Counted from the stretch's first letter, positions 1-6,552 are shown. The stretch is 8,658 nt of DNA from Rhodospira sp. (GCA_028277295.1 JANQGN010000464.1:1-8658); one strand, 5' to 3'. The notes: generated by a model from the letters alone, not told the origin. Made by a program: numbers and translations.

Positions 1-244
1 ACATGGGCAGGGCGACCAGCACCCAGTTCTGCATCTGCGCCCAGATGCGGTCGACGATGATGGCGAAGTCGTTCCATTCGTCGAGGAAGTACGTGTCGAT
101 GTTGAACCAGTTCAGGAGAATCAGGCTCAGCACCAGGAACGCGAAGGAGATGCCTCCCAGCACCCAGGCCAGCGGGAAGCCGGTGAAGATGGTGCCCATG
201 AAGCTGACAAGCAGCAGGATAACGATGATTTCGTACTCGAACAC
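1..244 (-). CDS. dctM: TRAP transporter large permease DctM, N-terminal part (truncated by window edge)
   Basis: This is the start of the large membrane subunit of a TRAP transporter, the 12-TM-type subunit that carries the substrate across the inner membrane using an ion gradient. Eighty-one codons are visible, beginning VFEYEIIVILLLVSFMG and continuing TGFPLAWVLGGISFAFLVL, which is the usual DctM opening of a hydrophobic helix, a G-x-P-hydrophobic turn and a second helix. It is followed by a longer polar loop (NWFNIDTYFLDEWNDF) of the kind seen in DctM proteins paired with larger DctQ subunits. I chose the GTG at 244-242 because GGGAG lies 8 nt upstream and no in-frame ATG fits better. It follows dctQ by 63 nt on the same strand, so dctP-dctQ-dctM is very likely one operon. 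The C-terminal bulk lies outside the window. Family assignment is secure; the substrate is unknown. Confidence 0.9.
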   Translation of the reverse strand, partial: MFEYEIIVILLLVSFMGTIFTGFPLAWVLGGISFAFLVLSLILLNWFNIDTYFLDEWNDFAIIVDRIWAQMQNWVLVALPM

Positions 245-307
245 GGTGGCTCTCCCACGAGGCGTTTTGCCCGTTGTCCGGTCTTCGGTGAGGGTGCCGC
301 GCGGGGA

Positions 308-937
308 TCAAAGAGCCCGCGGCCGATCGAACAGCAACGCGGTGCAGCGCAAGGTGCGCGACAGCGCCGCCAGGAAGATCAAGGCGAAGCCCCAGATGAT
401 GAAGGACTTGAGAATCCAGGTGTAGGGCAGCCCGCCGGGCGCCGGAGACCCTTCGTTCAAGCGGACGGCGGTCAGCACGTAGGGCACCGCCTCCACCAGG
501 ATGGCCACCGAGAACGGCAACAGCAGAAACACCATGCCGAACAGTTCCACCCAGGCGCGGGTGCGCGCCGACCAGCGCTCGGCCAGGGCATCCACGCGCA
601 CATGCCGGTCATAGGCGAGGGCGTAGCTGAGCCCCAGAATGAAGCCGATGGCGTAGAAGTAGAGCTGAAGCTCCTCCAGCCACACCGTGGCGCGGCCAAA
701 CACGTACCGCAGGGTGACGTTGACGATGATCCCGACGATCAGCGCCACCCAGATCCACGACGCCAGGTGCCCGGTCTTCAGGATAAACCGGTCGATGGCG
801 TTGGAGATGTGGGTGCGGGGCAGGAGGCGGTCCTTGGGCAGGCCATGCTCGTCCAGGTCCTCGCCATTGGTCCTGGAGGCATTGGTCCTGGAGGCCGGCG
901 CGGCAGCCCCAGAGGCGGCGGCAGGCGTGTCGCTCAT
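308..937 (-). CDS. dctQ: TRAP transporter small permease DctQ
   Basis: This is the small, four-helix membrane subunit of the TRAP transporter, which pairs with DctM and is thought to help dock the periplasmic binding protein. From the ATG at 937 it has 209 residues. Predicted helices are near residues 60-80 (WIWVALIVGIIVNVTLRYV), 91-108, 129-150 and 172-192. The family signatures WLEELQLYFY after helix 1 and a HVRVD motif after helix 2 are present. The frame is open to 1012, but the ATG at 937 is preceded by AAGGA with 8-nt spacing and gives a normal length. The N-terminal 40 residues are Ala/Ser/Thr-rich, polar and probably cytoplasmic. They contain a duplicated ASRTN peptide produced by a 15-bp tandem repeat at 865-894. 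The gene lies 170 nt after dctP, with a hairpin in between, and 63 nt before dctM. Confidence 0.92.
   Translation of the reverse strand: MSDTPAAASGAAAPASRTNASRTNGEDLDEHGLPKDRLLPRTHISNAIDRFILKTGHLASWIWVALIVGIIVNVTLRYVFGRATVWLEELQLYFYAIGFILGLSYALAYDRHVRVDALAERWSARTRAWVELFGMVFLLLPFSVAILVEAVPYVLTAVRLNEGSPAPGGLPYTWILKSFIIWGFALIFLAALSRTLRCTALLFDRPRAL
865..894 (-). repeat. 15-bp tandem duplication inside dctQ
   Basis: The plus-strand unit CATTGGTCCTGGAGG occurs twice without interruption, at 865-879 and 880-894. On the coding strand it duplicates the peptide ASRTN in the polar N-terminal tail of DctQ. Because the unit is a multiple of three, it preserves the frame. It looks like replication slippage in a tolerant region. 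Confidence 0.9.
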
Positions 938-945
938 GGGACGGG

Positions 946-950
946 TCCTT
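946..950 (-). promoter_or_regulatory. Ribosome binding site deciding the dctQ start
   Basis: AAGGA on the minus strand lies 8 nt before the ATG at 937. The farther in-frame start at 1012 would add 25 residues of unlikely, Arg/Pro-rich sequence, so this site supports the shorter DctQ. Confidence 0.65.
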
Positions 951-1070
951 GACAGGAACGGGAAGGATGGGGCGCCAACCACGGTGGCTGGCCCCGAGAC
1001 CCGGCGGGTCATGCCGGCACACCGACGCGCCGGCCCCCGCGCTGGGCGAGGGTCGGCGCGCCATGCGTTC

Positions 1071-1095
1071 CCGGGGCGCCTCGGGGAGGCCCCGG
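1071..1095 (-). promoter_or_regulatory. GC-rich hairpin between dctP and dctQ
   Basis: The arms CCGGGGCGCCTC (1071-1082) and GAGGCCCCGG (1086-1095) pair over 10 bp with a 2-nt bulge and a 3-nt loop. The hairpin begins 12 nt after the dctP stop and has no U-tract on the minus strand, so it is not a classical intrinsic terminator. A stem-loop here fits the common arrangement in which the binding-protein message is stabilised, or partly terminated, so that DctP is made in excess over the membrane subunits. The structure is seen; the role is inferred. Confidence 0.55.
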
Positions 1096-1107
1096 GCGGC
1101 CGTCCGC

Positions 1108-2217
1108 TTACTGGCCGGAGACGCGGGTCATCCAGTCATTGGGCAGGTAGCCCAGTTCCTTCCACGCCTGGTGCTCGTCCTTGAAGGCCTTCATGGCGCC
1201 CCAGATGCGGGCGAAGTCCTCGTCCTTGGAGGAGAACTCGGCCATCACGTCGTCGGTCTTGGCCTGAAGCTCCATCAGGATATCCTCGGGCAGGCGCACC
1301 GCTGTGACGCCATGCTCCTCGGTGAAGGTGTTCAGCACGCCGCCCTGCAGGCCCTCGGCGCGGGCCAGGGACTTCGCCACGCCGGCGGTGCAGGCGGTGC
1401 GCAGGATGGTTTGCTGCATTTCGTCCAGGCCGTTCCACTTGTCGAGGTTGACGTAAAGGTACTGGTTGGTGGACGGCTGGTGCCAGCCCGGCAGGTGATA
1501 GAACTTGGCCACCTTGTAGAAACCAAGCTGCTCATCCACCGTGGGCAGGGAGAATTCGGTGGCGTCGATCACGCCCTTTTCCAGGGCCTCGAACAGCTCG
1601 GAGCCCGGCAGAAGGGTGACCTCGGCATCCATCTTCTGCAGCACCTCGCCGCCCAACCCGGCGAAGCGGATGCGCAAGCCGCTGACCTGGTCCAGGCTTT
1701 CCAGCGGGAAGGTGAACCAGCCGGCGGCCTCGGGGCTGATGGTGCCGCAAAACAGCGGCATGATGTTATGCTGAGCGTAGAGTTCTTCCATCATCTGCTG
1801 GCCGCCGCGCTCCAGCATGAAGGCGGCCATCTCTGGCGGCGCGAGCCCGAACGGCTGGGCCCCGAACAGGGCGGACGCCGGAACCTTGCCGATCTCGTAG
1901 CCGGCCCAGACGTAGCCAGAGTCGATCTTGCCCTGTGACACGGCGTCGAAAATCTCGGTGCCCTTGACCAGCTTACCGGGCTCGAAGACCTGCAGGGTCA
2001 TGGTGCCGCCGGACATGGTGTTGACCTGTTCGGCCATCCAGGGCGCGGTATCGGCCAGCGCCTTGAGGGTCGAGGGAAAGCCCATGGCCATCTGCCAGCG
2101 CACGCGGTCGGCGGCGGCGGCGGGGTCGGCGACCGAGGTCATGGCCAGGGTCGCGGCCACGGCGGCGGCGCCGCACAGGCGCGCGAGGGGACGGGTTGGC
2201 GTCTTGACGGTGTTCAT
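1108..2217 (-). CDS. dctP: TRAP transporter periplasmic substrate-binding protein DctP (TakP-like)
   Basis: This is the extracytoplasmic solute receptor of the TRAP system and binds an organic acid in the periplasm. It has 369 residues, a normal family length. Residues 1-36 form a Sec-type signal peptide (basic TPTRPLARL, hydrophobic core, PAAAA cleavage region), and the mature chain starts near DRVRWQM. The conserved DctP arginine, which grips the substrate carboxylate, is in GLRIRFAGLGG (R184). The segment LPGSELFEALEKGVIDATEF (203-222), then KVAKFYHLPGWHQP, resembles the 2-oxo-acid receptor TakP and chloroaromatic/mannitol-type receptors. In TakP a glutamate and the following tryptophan help hold a metal-bound keto acid; here E221 is kept but the next residue is F222. 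The ATG at 2217 has GGAGGA 9 nt upstream. It is the first gene of the dctPQM operon. The family is certain; a 2-oxo acid or related carboxylate substrate is an inference. Confidence 0.95.
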   Translation of the reverse strand: MNTVKTPTRPLARLCGAAAVAATLAMTSVADPAAAADRVRWQMAMGFPSTLKALADTAPWMAEQVNTMSGGTMTLQVFEPGKLVKGTEIFDAVSQGKIDSGYVWAGYEIGKVPASALFGAQPFGLAPPEMAAFMLERGGQQMMEELYAQHNIMPLFCGTISPEAAGWFTFPLESLDQVSGLRIRFAGLGGEVLQKMDAEVTLLPGSELFEALEKGVIDATEFSLPTVDEQLGFYKVAKFYHLPGWHQPSTNQYLYVNLDKWNGLDEMQQTILRTACTAGVAKSLARAEGLQGGVLNTFTEEHGVTAVRLPEDILMELQAKTDDVMAEFSSKDEDFARIWGAMKAFKDEHQAWKELGYLPNDWMTRVSGQ

Positions 2218-2227
2218 GGACAGTCTT

Positions 2228-2250
2228 CCTCCCTGGGTCGTTCCATATTA
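2228..2250 (-). promoter_or_regulatory. dctP ribosome binding site with a candidate -10 element
   Basis: A strong Shine-Dalgarno stretch, GGGAGGAAG, occupies 2233-2225 before the dctP ATG at 2217. A TAATAT hexamer at 2250-2245 could be a -10 element, giving a leader of about 20 nt, but no convincing -35 lies 16-18 nt upstream; that stretch is a run of nine A residues (2272-2264) and GC-rich DNA. The ribosome site is well supported; the promoter is a weak suggestion. Confidence 0.35.
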
Positions 2251-2406
2251 TTGCTCCCCCGGCTTTTTTTTTGTGCCAGGGGCGCGAACGTGACCGGTTT
2301 CGACAAAACGGCCCCCTGTCCGCCACGGTCCCGGAAACGGGTGGTGGGGTTGTCCCGCCGCCCACGTTGATCCGGGCTTGGCGGGCGACGCGGCGGGCAA
2401 CGACTC

Positions 2407-2420
2407 GGCGCCCGGGCGCC
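2407..2420. repeat. Perfect 14-bp palindrome
   Basis: GGCGCCCGGGCGCC is its own reverse complement. It lies 190 nt upstream of the dctP start and about 150 nt after the end of the acyl-CoA dehydrogenase. It could be a protein-binding dyad or part of an RNA hairpin, but in GC-rich DNA it may also be chance. Confidence 0.4.
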
Positions 2421-2566
2421 TTGGGTAGACCTCTTCGCCGAAAGGTGAATCGCCCGTCATTTCCGATCATGGGCGTCGCCTTTTCAAGCCCTTTTTTTAC
2501 CTTGCGTAATAAAATCGCGCGCGGAAGGGCTTTCGCCAGCCACGATCCCATGCGGCGGCGGCGGCT

Positions 2567-3760
2567 TCAAAACGATCGCGGCAAGCCCAGCACGTGTTCG
2601 GCGACGTAGGACAGGATCAAGTTCGTGGAAATCGGTGCCACCTGGTACAGGCGGGTTTCGCGGAACTTGCGCTCGATATCGTAGTCCTCGGCGAAACCGA
2701 AGCCGCCGTGTGTCTGCAAACACATGTCGGCCGCCTGCCACGAGGCGGTGGCCGCCAAGTGCTTGGCCATGTTGGCCTCGGCGCCGATGTGTCGGCCGGC
2801 GTCGAACAGCCGTGCCGCCTTGCGGACCATCAGGTCGGCGGCCTCGGTGGCGATATACGCCTCGGCGATGGGGAACTGGATGCCCTGGTTCTGACCGATG
2901 GGCCGGCCGAACACCGTCCGTTCGCATGCGTAGGTCCGGGCGCGATCGATGAACCAGCGGGCGTCGCCGATGCACTCGGCGGCGATCAGCACCCGCTCGG
3001 CGTTCATGCCGTCCAGGATGACCCGGAAGCCCTGCCCCTCGGTGCCAACCAGACAATCCGCCGGGACCCGCAGGCCGTCGAGAAAGACCTCGGTGGTTGC
3101 ATGGTTAAGCATGGTGCGAATGGGGCGGATGGTGAGGCGGTCGCCGGGGGCGGCGCGCATGTCCACCACGAACACCGACAGGCCCTCGCCCTTGCGGGCG
3201 ACGTGCTCGCGCGGCGTGGTGCGGGCCAGCAGCAGCATCAGGTCGGAGTGCTCGGCCCGCGAGGTCCAGATTTTCTGGCCCGTGATCACATAGGCGTCGC
3301 CGTCCCGCCGTGCCGTGGTGCGCAGGGCCAGGGTGTCGGTGCCGCTGGTGGGCTCGGTCACGCCGAAGGCTTGCAGACGCAGGCGGCCGGCGGCGATCTC
3401 GGGAAGCCAGCGCCGCTTCTGGTCCTCGCTGCCATGCCGCAGGATGGCGCCCATGGTGTACATCTGGGCATGGCATGCGGCCCCGTTGCCGCCGGAGCGA
3501 TGAATCTCCTCCAGGATGGCGATCGCCTGGGTCAGGCCGAGACCACTGCCGCCATAGGTCTCGGGTATCAAGGCGGCCAGATAGCCGGCCTCGGTCAGCG
3601 CGGTAACGAATTCGGCGGGATAGGCCCGCGCCCGATCCTTGTCACGCCAGTAAGTGCCTGGGAAGCGGGCGCACAAAGCCCTCACGCCATCGCGGATGGC
3701 GCGGGTGTCGGCGTCGTCGTCCACCCCCGCGATATCCTCGGCCTTGTCGGATACGTGCAT
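2567..3760 (-). CDS. Acyl-CoA dehydrogenase family protein (FAD flavoenzyme)
   Basis: This soluble FAD enzyme of the acyl-CoA dehydrogenase family should introduce an alpha,beta double bond into an acyl-CoA and pass electrons to ETF. Its 397 residues match the family. The N-terminal helical domain (about 15-130) contains IPETYGGSGLGL. The beta domain has the FAD/substrate signature FGVTEPTSGTDTLAL (132-146) and GQKIWTSRAEHSD (161-173). The C-terminal helical domain has ERTVFGRPIGQNQGIQF (280-296) and LQTHGGFGFAEDYDIERKFR. At the site of the usual catalytic glutamate (the YEGT segment in MCAD-like enzymes) it reads LYQVAPISTN, with Pro at 376. A glutamate is present instead in GMNAER (E255), the position used by isovaleryl-CoA and long-chain dehydrogenases. 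The ATG at 3760 has AAGG 6 nt upstream. It starts 49 nt after the EAL/GGDEF gene, so co-transcription is possible. The substrate cannot be named. Confidence 0.93.
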   Translation of the reverse strand: MHVSDKAEDIAGVDDDADTRAIRDGVRALCARFPGTYWRDKDRARAYPAEFVTALTEAGYLAALIPETYGGSGLGLTQAIAILEEIHRSGGNGAACHAQMYTMGAILRHGSEDQKRRWLPEIAAGRLRLQAFGVTEPTSGTDTLALRTTARRDGDAYVITGQKIWTSRAEHSDLMLLLARTTPREHVARKGEGLSVFVVDMRAAPGDRLTIRPIRTMLNHATTEVFLDGLRVPADCLVGTEGQGFRVILDGMNAERVLIAAECIGDARWFIDRARTYACERTVFGRPIGQNQGIQFPIAEAYIATEAADLMVRKAARLFDAGRHIGAEANMAKHLAATASWQAADMCLQTHGGFGFAEDYDIERKFRETRLYQVAPISTNLILSYVAEHVLGLPRSF

Positions 3761-3809
3761 CGGTGGCCTTGCCCAGGCGACATCTTCCCGCCAGCGACAA
3801 TGACGGGGC

Positions 3810-5651
3810 TTACCCAGTCGCCGGCTTGTCGGCGCCAGTGTAGCAGGCCGAGGCGATCTTGTCCGGCGCGGTCTTGGCGGCCTTTTTCAGGGTGGCGATC
3901 AGTCCGGAAATCTCGTCGGCGGACCGGACGCCGTGTCCGCGCGGGAGTTCGACAACGGCGGCGGACGCCGAGAGCAGCGGCAGCTTCCGTTCGACGCCCT
4001 CCCGATCCTTGGCGAAGATGTAGCCGCGCCGGCGGGTTTCCTCATCATAGAAGCTTTCCACATCGCGCTCGAAGGTCCGCACCATCGACGTGATCAGGTC
4101 CACCGCCTGGTCATGCCGGAATTCGTGCAAGCCGACAAAGAAGTCATCGCCGCCCACGTGACCGACGAACACGTCCCCCTGGGGGAGTTGTTTGCGCAGC
4201 AACTCGGCGAACAGGGTGATGGCGCGATCGCCCTGCCGGTATCCATACTTATCGTTGAATGGCTTAAAGTTGTCGAAATCCAGGTACACCATGATATAAG
4301 TCGAGTTCGCGTCAAGAATACACCCGGCAATATACTCGTTGATCATATTGTTGCCAGGAAGCTTGCTGAGCGGGTTCTGATCCCGGGCCAGGGCCAGGTT
4401 CTTTTCATTGATGACTCGCAGCAACGACTTCGCGGACATGAAGCCGATGTACTTGCGTTCATTTACGATGAGGATGCACTCGGCGCCATCAGACGCCGAA
4501 AAGACCTCCAGGATTTTTTCGGCCTTGGTGTGGACGTCGGCCACCGGGCAGGAGGCGACGAAGGCGTCCAGGGTTCGCCCCAGGGCCCGGTTGCTCAACA
4601 ACTCCTTCCCGTACAGGCTGTAGGTATATTCTTTGAGATCCAATTCGCGAATGATGCCGACCGGTTCGCCCACTTGGTCGACCACCGGAAAGAAGTTCTG
4701 GTCCTTCTGAAATCGGAACCGCTCGAACACGGCCGACATGCTTGTCCCCAGGGAAATGGGCTCCGTGCGCTGGGTCTCTGCGGAGATCAGCGCCGCGTCG
4801 CTATGGAGCCGGCGCTGATCCGCGTGGTTGAGGACGCGAATTGCGTCCTGATCCATGGGGATTTGGCTCGGATCCGGAAAACGGCCGCCGACAAGGTCCC
4901 CTTGCACGTAATCACACCCCGCATGACGGACGATCTGGTAGTCCTCCACCCCGGAGACGCGCCCGGCCACCATCTGAATACCCATGAGGTGCGTGATGTT
5001 GGCCAGGGCGTTCAGCATCAGCTTGCGATCGCGGTCGGCGGCCACATTAGCGATGAAGAAGTGACCCAGCTTGACGAAATCGGGTCGCACCACCCGCAGA
5101 AGCGGCAGGCTCGCGTACCCGGCGCCGAAATCCGCCACCGCAAGGCGTCCCGACAGGCCGCGCAGGACGGTCATGACGCGTTCGACCTCCAGGCGCTCGG
5201 CACCGTTGGGATCATAAAGGGTCTCGGCGTTGCAGAAGGCCAAACGTTCAGAGATTTCGGGAACCACCGTGCTGGGCGACACGTCGTGCTCCGCCAGCAG
5301 GCCGCGCAAACCATCCACCATCGCCTCCGCCCGGTCCAGCAAGCGGGCATCCAGGTTCAGGAACAGCTTGACATTGGCCCGGTCGGGCATGCGCGCGAAC
5401 AGGGCGATCGCGGCGGCGTGCGCTTGGATCTCCACCTCGGCCAGGCGGTCACTGCACCGGAGCGGATCATCCGGGTTCCCGGTGTCGGCGGCGCAGTCCA
5501 GCAGGTCATGGGCGGAGGCGAACCCAAGGTCCGTGGCATTGCCGATCACCGCCTCGACGCCGATGGTTCGCCCCGAGTGCACGCCGACGATGGGTTCCAG
5601 CGCCATATGCAGATGCGGAATGATGCTCGACCAGCCCATGGATCGAGCCAT
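3810..5651 (-). CDS. EAL-CBS-GGDEF protein with degenerate EAL domain (c-di-GMP signalling)
   Basis: With the start at 5651 the protein has 613 residues: an EAL domain (about 15-265), two CBS motifs (about 290-415) and a C-terminal GGDEF domain (about 430-595). It has no signal peptide or membrane helix, so it is likely cytosolic. EAL residues kept are E33 (EAV for EAL), N99, E132, D174, K194 and Q250. Lost are the first Asp of DDFG (now ADFG, A173), the Asp of KxD (now KLG), and both Glu of AEGVE (now AGRVS). Phosphodiesterase activity is therefore doubtful. The GGDEF domain keeps DFDNFKPFND (458-467) and reads GGDDF at 500-504; the RxxD inhibitory site is missing. The insert FYDEETRRRGYIFAKDREG is typical of this architecture. 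It may be a cyclase, or a nucleotide sensor controlled by the CBS pair. The frame is open to a GTG at 5843, but only the ATG at 5651 has a good ribosome site. The acyl-CoA dehydrogenase follows after 49 nt. Confidence 0.9.
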   Translation of the reverse strand: MARSMGWSSIIPHLHMALEPIVGVHSGRTIGVEAVIGNATDLGFASAHDLLDCAADTGNPDDPLRCSDRLAEVEIQAHAAAIALFARMPDRANVKLFLNLDARLLDRAEAMVDGLRGLLAEHDVSPSTVVPEISERLAFCNAETLYDPNGAERLEVERVMTVLRGLSGRLAVADFGAGYASLPLLRVVRPDFVKLGHFFIANVAADRDRKLMLNALANITHLMGIQMVAGRVSGVEDYQIVRHAGCDYVQGDLVGGRFPDPSQIPMDQDAIRVLNHADQRRLHSDAALISAETQRTEPISLGTSMSAVFERFRFQKDQNFFPVVDQVGEPVGIIRELDLKEYTYSLYGKELLSNRALGRTLDAFVASCPVADVHTKAEKILEVFSASDGAECILIVNERKYIGFMSAKSLLRVINEKNLALARDQNPLSKLPGNNMINEYIAGCILDANSTYIMVYLDFDNFKPFNDKYGYRQGDRAITLFAELLRKQLPQGDVFVGHVGGDDFFVGLHEFRHDQAVDLITSMVRTFERDVESFYDEETRRRGYIFAKDREGVERKLPLLSASAAVVELPRGHGVRSADEISGLIATLKKAAKTAPDKIASACYTGADKPATG

Positions 5652-5658
5652 CTCTCCG

Positions 5659-5663
5659 CCCTC
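5659..5663 (-). promoter_or_regulatory. Ribosome binding site deciding the EAL-CBS-GGDEF start
   Basis: GAGGG on the minus strand lies 7 nt before the ATG at 5651, and GGAG overlaps nearer. The upstream candidates, the GTG at 5843 and the ATG at 5798, lack comparable sites. The 64 extra codons have weaker third-position GC and no family similarity that I can see. The shorter protein begins just before the EAL domain, as expected. Confidence 0.55.
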
Positions 5664-5843
5664 GATGAGGGGTGCGGTTTGACCGAAGGTGAACCGTGGC
5701 CGGAACCACAAGGAATCACGCCCCGCCGACTCAGAATGGTCGGTAGGCTCGGCGGAGACGCCAATGGTAGTGCCAATGGGAGGACTACGTCCGCTCATGC
5801 GTGTAACATCCCGCAGGCTGGCCTTGGCTGGCCGGAAAACCAC

Positions 5844-6383
5844 ACCTATCGTATGGTCATCCGTTCAGGCAATGTGACCATGACGAAACCCTGGGGCGCC
5901 GTCAATCAACCAATGGGCCGTATGCCGTTTTGCCAGGAGTTGTGCGCCCCCGAGCCATTTCACGATTGAAACCACGATTCGATGACCCGAAATCAGACAG
6001 TTTTGTTACATTGTCGATACTGGATCTTACTTTAGGCATCCTGCGTGCGCCTCTCCCCGAGCGAACCGATGAGGTCCGTCGGCCGGCCCAAAACACTCTG
6101 ATTAACTTGTCCTGCGCGACATAATCAATCTTCGAGCGCGTTTCGTGGGGGCAGTGTACCTCACCGGGCATGCCTGCCAAACCGACCGCGCGGGCGCGTG
6201 CCGGCTTGGCGTTCGACCGTTTTCGCGTGCCGGCCCGGGACGGGAAAACCCAAGACGCGGGCCCCGGCCGGCCTGTCTCGCCTCGCGTTGCGTCGTGACG
6301 CTTAGGAAATGGCCTATCATATGCACACGTCTTTTTTGGTCGGTACGGGGAGGCGGCCGGTGGGGTCTCCGGAAAAAAGAGCC
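5844..6383. other. Non-coding region upstream of the EAL-CBS-GGDEF gene
   Basis: No convincing gene is visible here. The open frames (for example minus 6180-5902) lack ribosome sites and recognisable content. The part from about 5960 to 6130 is clearly more AT-rich than its surroundings and may hold promoters; on the minus strand TTGATT and GTTAAT with 16-nt spacing (near 6126-6089) is a weak candidate. An 11-bp direct repeat CGCGTGCCGGC occurs at 6195-6205 and 6224-6234. A short perfect stem GCGTC/GACGC with a 2-nt loop lies at 6290-6301. I could not identify a structured RNA. Confidence 0.5.
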
Positions 6384-6486
6384 GTCATTGCGAGCCCGCA
6401 TCTCTTGTTGCGGGCGAAGCCATCCAGAGTGAAAGACGATGTGCTCTACCCTGGATTTCTTCGGAGCCAAATCTCCTCGCAATGAC
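6384..6486. repeat. Imperfect palindromic intergenic repeat with GTCATTGCGAG ends
   Basis: The 103-bp element is bounded by perfect 11-bp inverted ends, GTCATTGCGAG (6384-6394) and CTCGCAATGAC (6476-6486). Inside them CGAAGCCATCCAG (6415-6427) pairs with CTGGATTTCTTCG (6451-6463) with two mismatches. A small hairpin CCCGCA/TGCGGG sits in the left half at 6395-6414. The combination of cattgcgag ends with a gaagcaatccag-like inner arm is a widespread palindromic repeat type in bacterial intergenic DNA. It encodes nothing and could form a long cruciform or RNA hairpin. Confidence 0.8.
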
Positions 6487-6512
6487 TGTGTGAGTTTTGG
6501 CATCGTACAGAT

Positions 6513-6552
6513 AGAGCATGTTGCGCGATTTCTGAATCGCCCAGCATGCTCT
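6513..6552. repeat. 40-bp near-perfect palindrome
   Basis: Two 18-nt arms, starting AGAGCATG at 6513 and ending CATGCTCT at 6552, pair with only two mismatches around the loop TCTG (6531-6534). The inner stem GCGATT/AATCGC is perfect. The right end, GCTCT, overlaps the left boundary of the next repeat (CTCTAAGTGTC). It could be a short palindromic repeat, an attenuator-like hairpin, or a binding dyad. No U-tract follows on either strand. Confidence 0.8.

Larger units (their letters stand above)
2218..2566. other. Intergenic region between the acyl-CoA dehydrogenase and dctP
   Basis: These 349 nt contain no credible gene; the frames across them have poor composition and no ribosome sites. They must hold the dctP promoter and the end of the acyl-CoA dehydrogenase message. 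Visible elements are a 9-T tract on the plus strand (2264-2272), a perfect 14-bp palindrome (2407-2420), and an 8-bp inverted repeat AAGCCCTT/AAGGGCTT (2486-2493 and 2525-2532) enclosing an AT-rich patch around TTGCGTAATAAAAT. None is a clean intrinsic terminator for the minus-strand gene, because no U-tract follows a stem in that direction. Confidence 0.6.

Noticed and set aside
2264..2272. Nine-T tract as an intrinsic terminator on the plus strand
   Set aside because: No GC stem precedes it, and no plus-strand gene ends there.
2260..2278. TGGCAC on the minus strand upstream of dctP, suggesting a sigma-54 promoter
   Set aside because: The GG to GC distance is two bases too long because of the nine-A run, and the -12 element has no TTGC.
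5760..5775. TGGCAC-N5-TTGG on the minus strand upstream of the EAL-CBS-GGDEF gene, close to a sigma-54 promoter
   Set aside because: The essential GC of the -12 element is GG at the correct spacing. It also lies about 110 nt from the chosen start, inside a possible coding extension.
949..5969. Long plus-strand open frames opposite dctP, the acyl-CoA dehydrogenase and the EAL-CBS-GGDEF gene (for example 949-1938, 2594-4093, 3933-5969)
   Set aside because: They are antisense shadows, common in GC-rich DNA. Their products are His/Gly/Gln-rich and match no family, whereas the minus-strand frames encode clear protein families.
5902..6180. 92-codon open frame on the minus strand
   Set aside because: There is no ribosome site, composition is unlike the neighbouring genes, and no recognisable motif is present.
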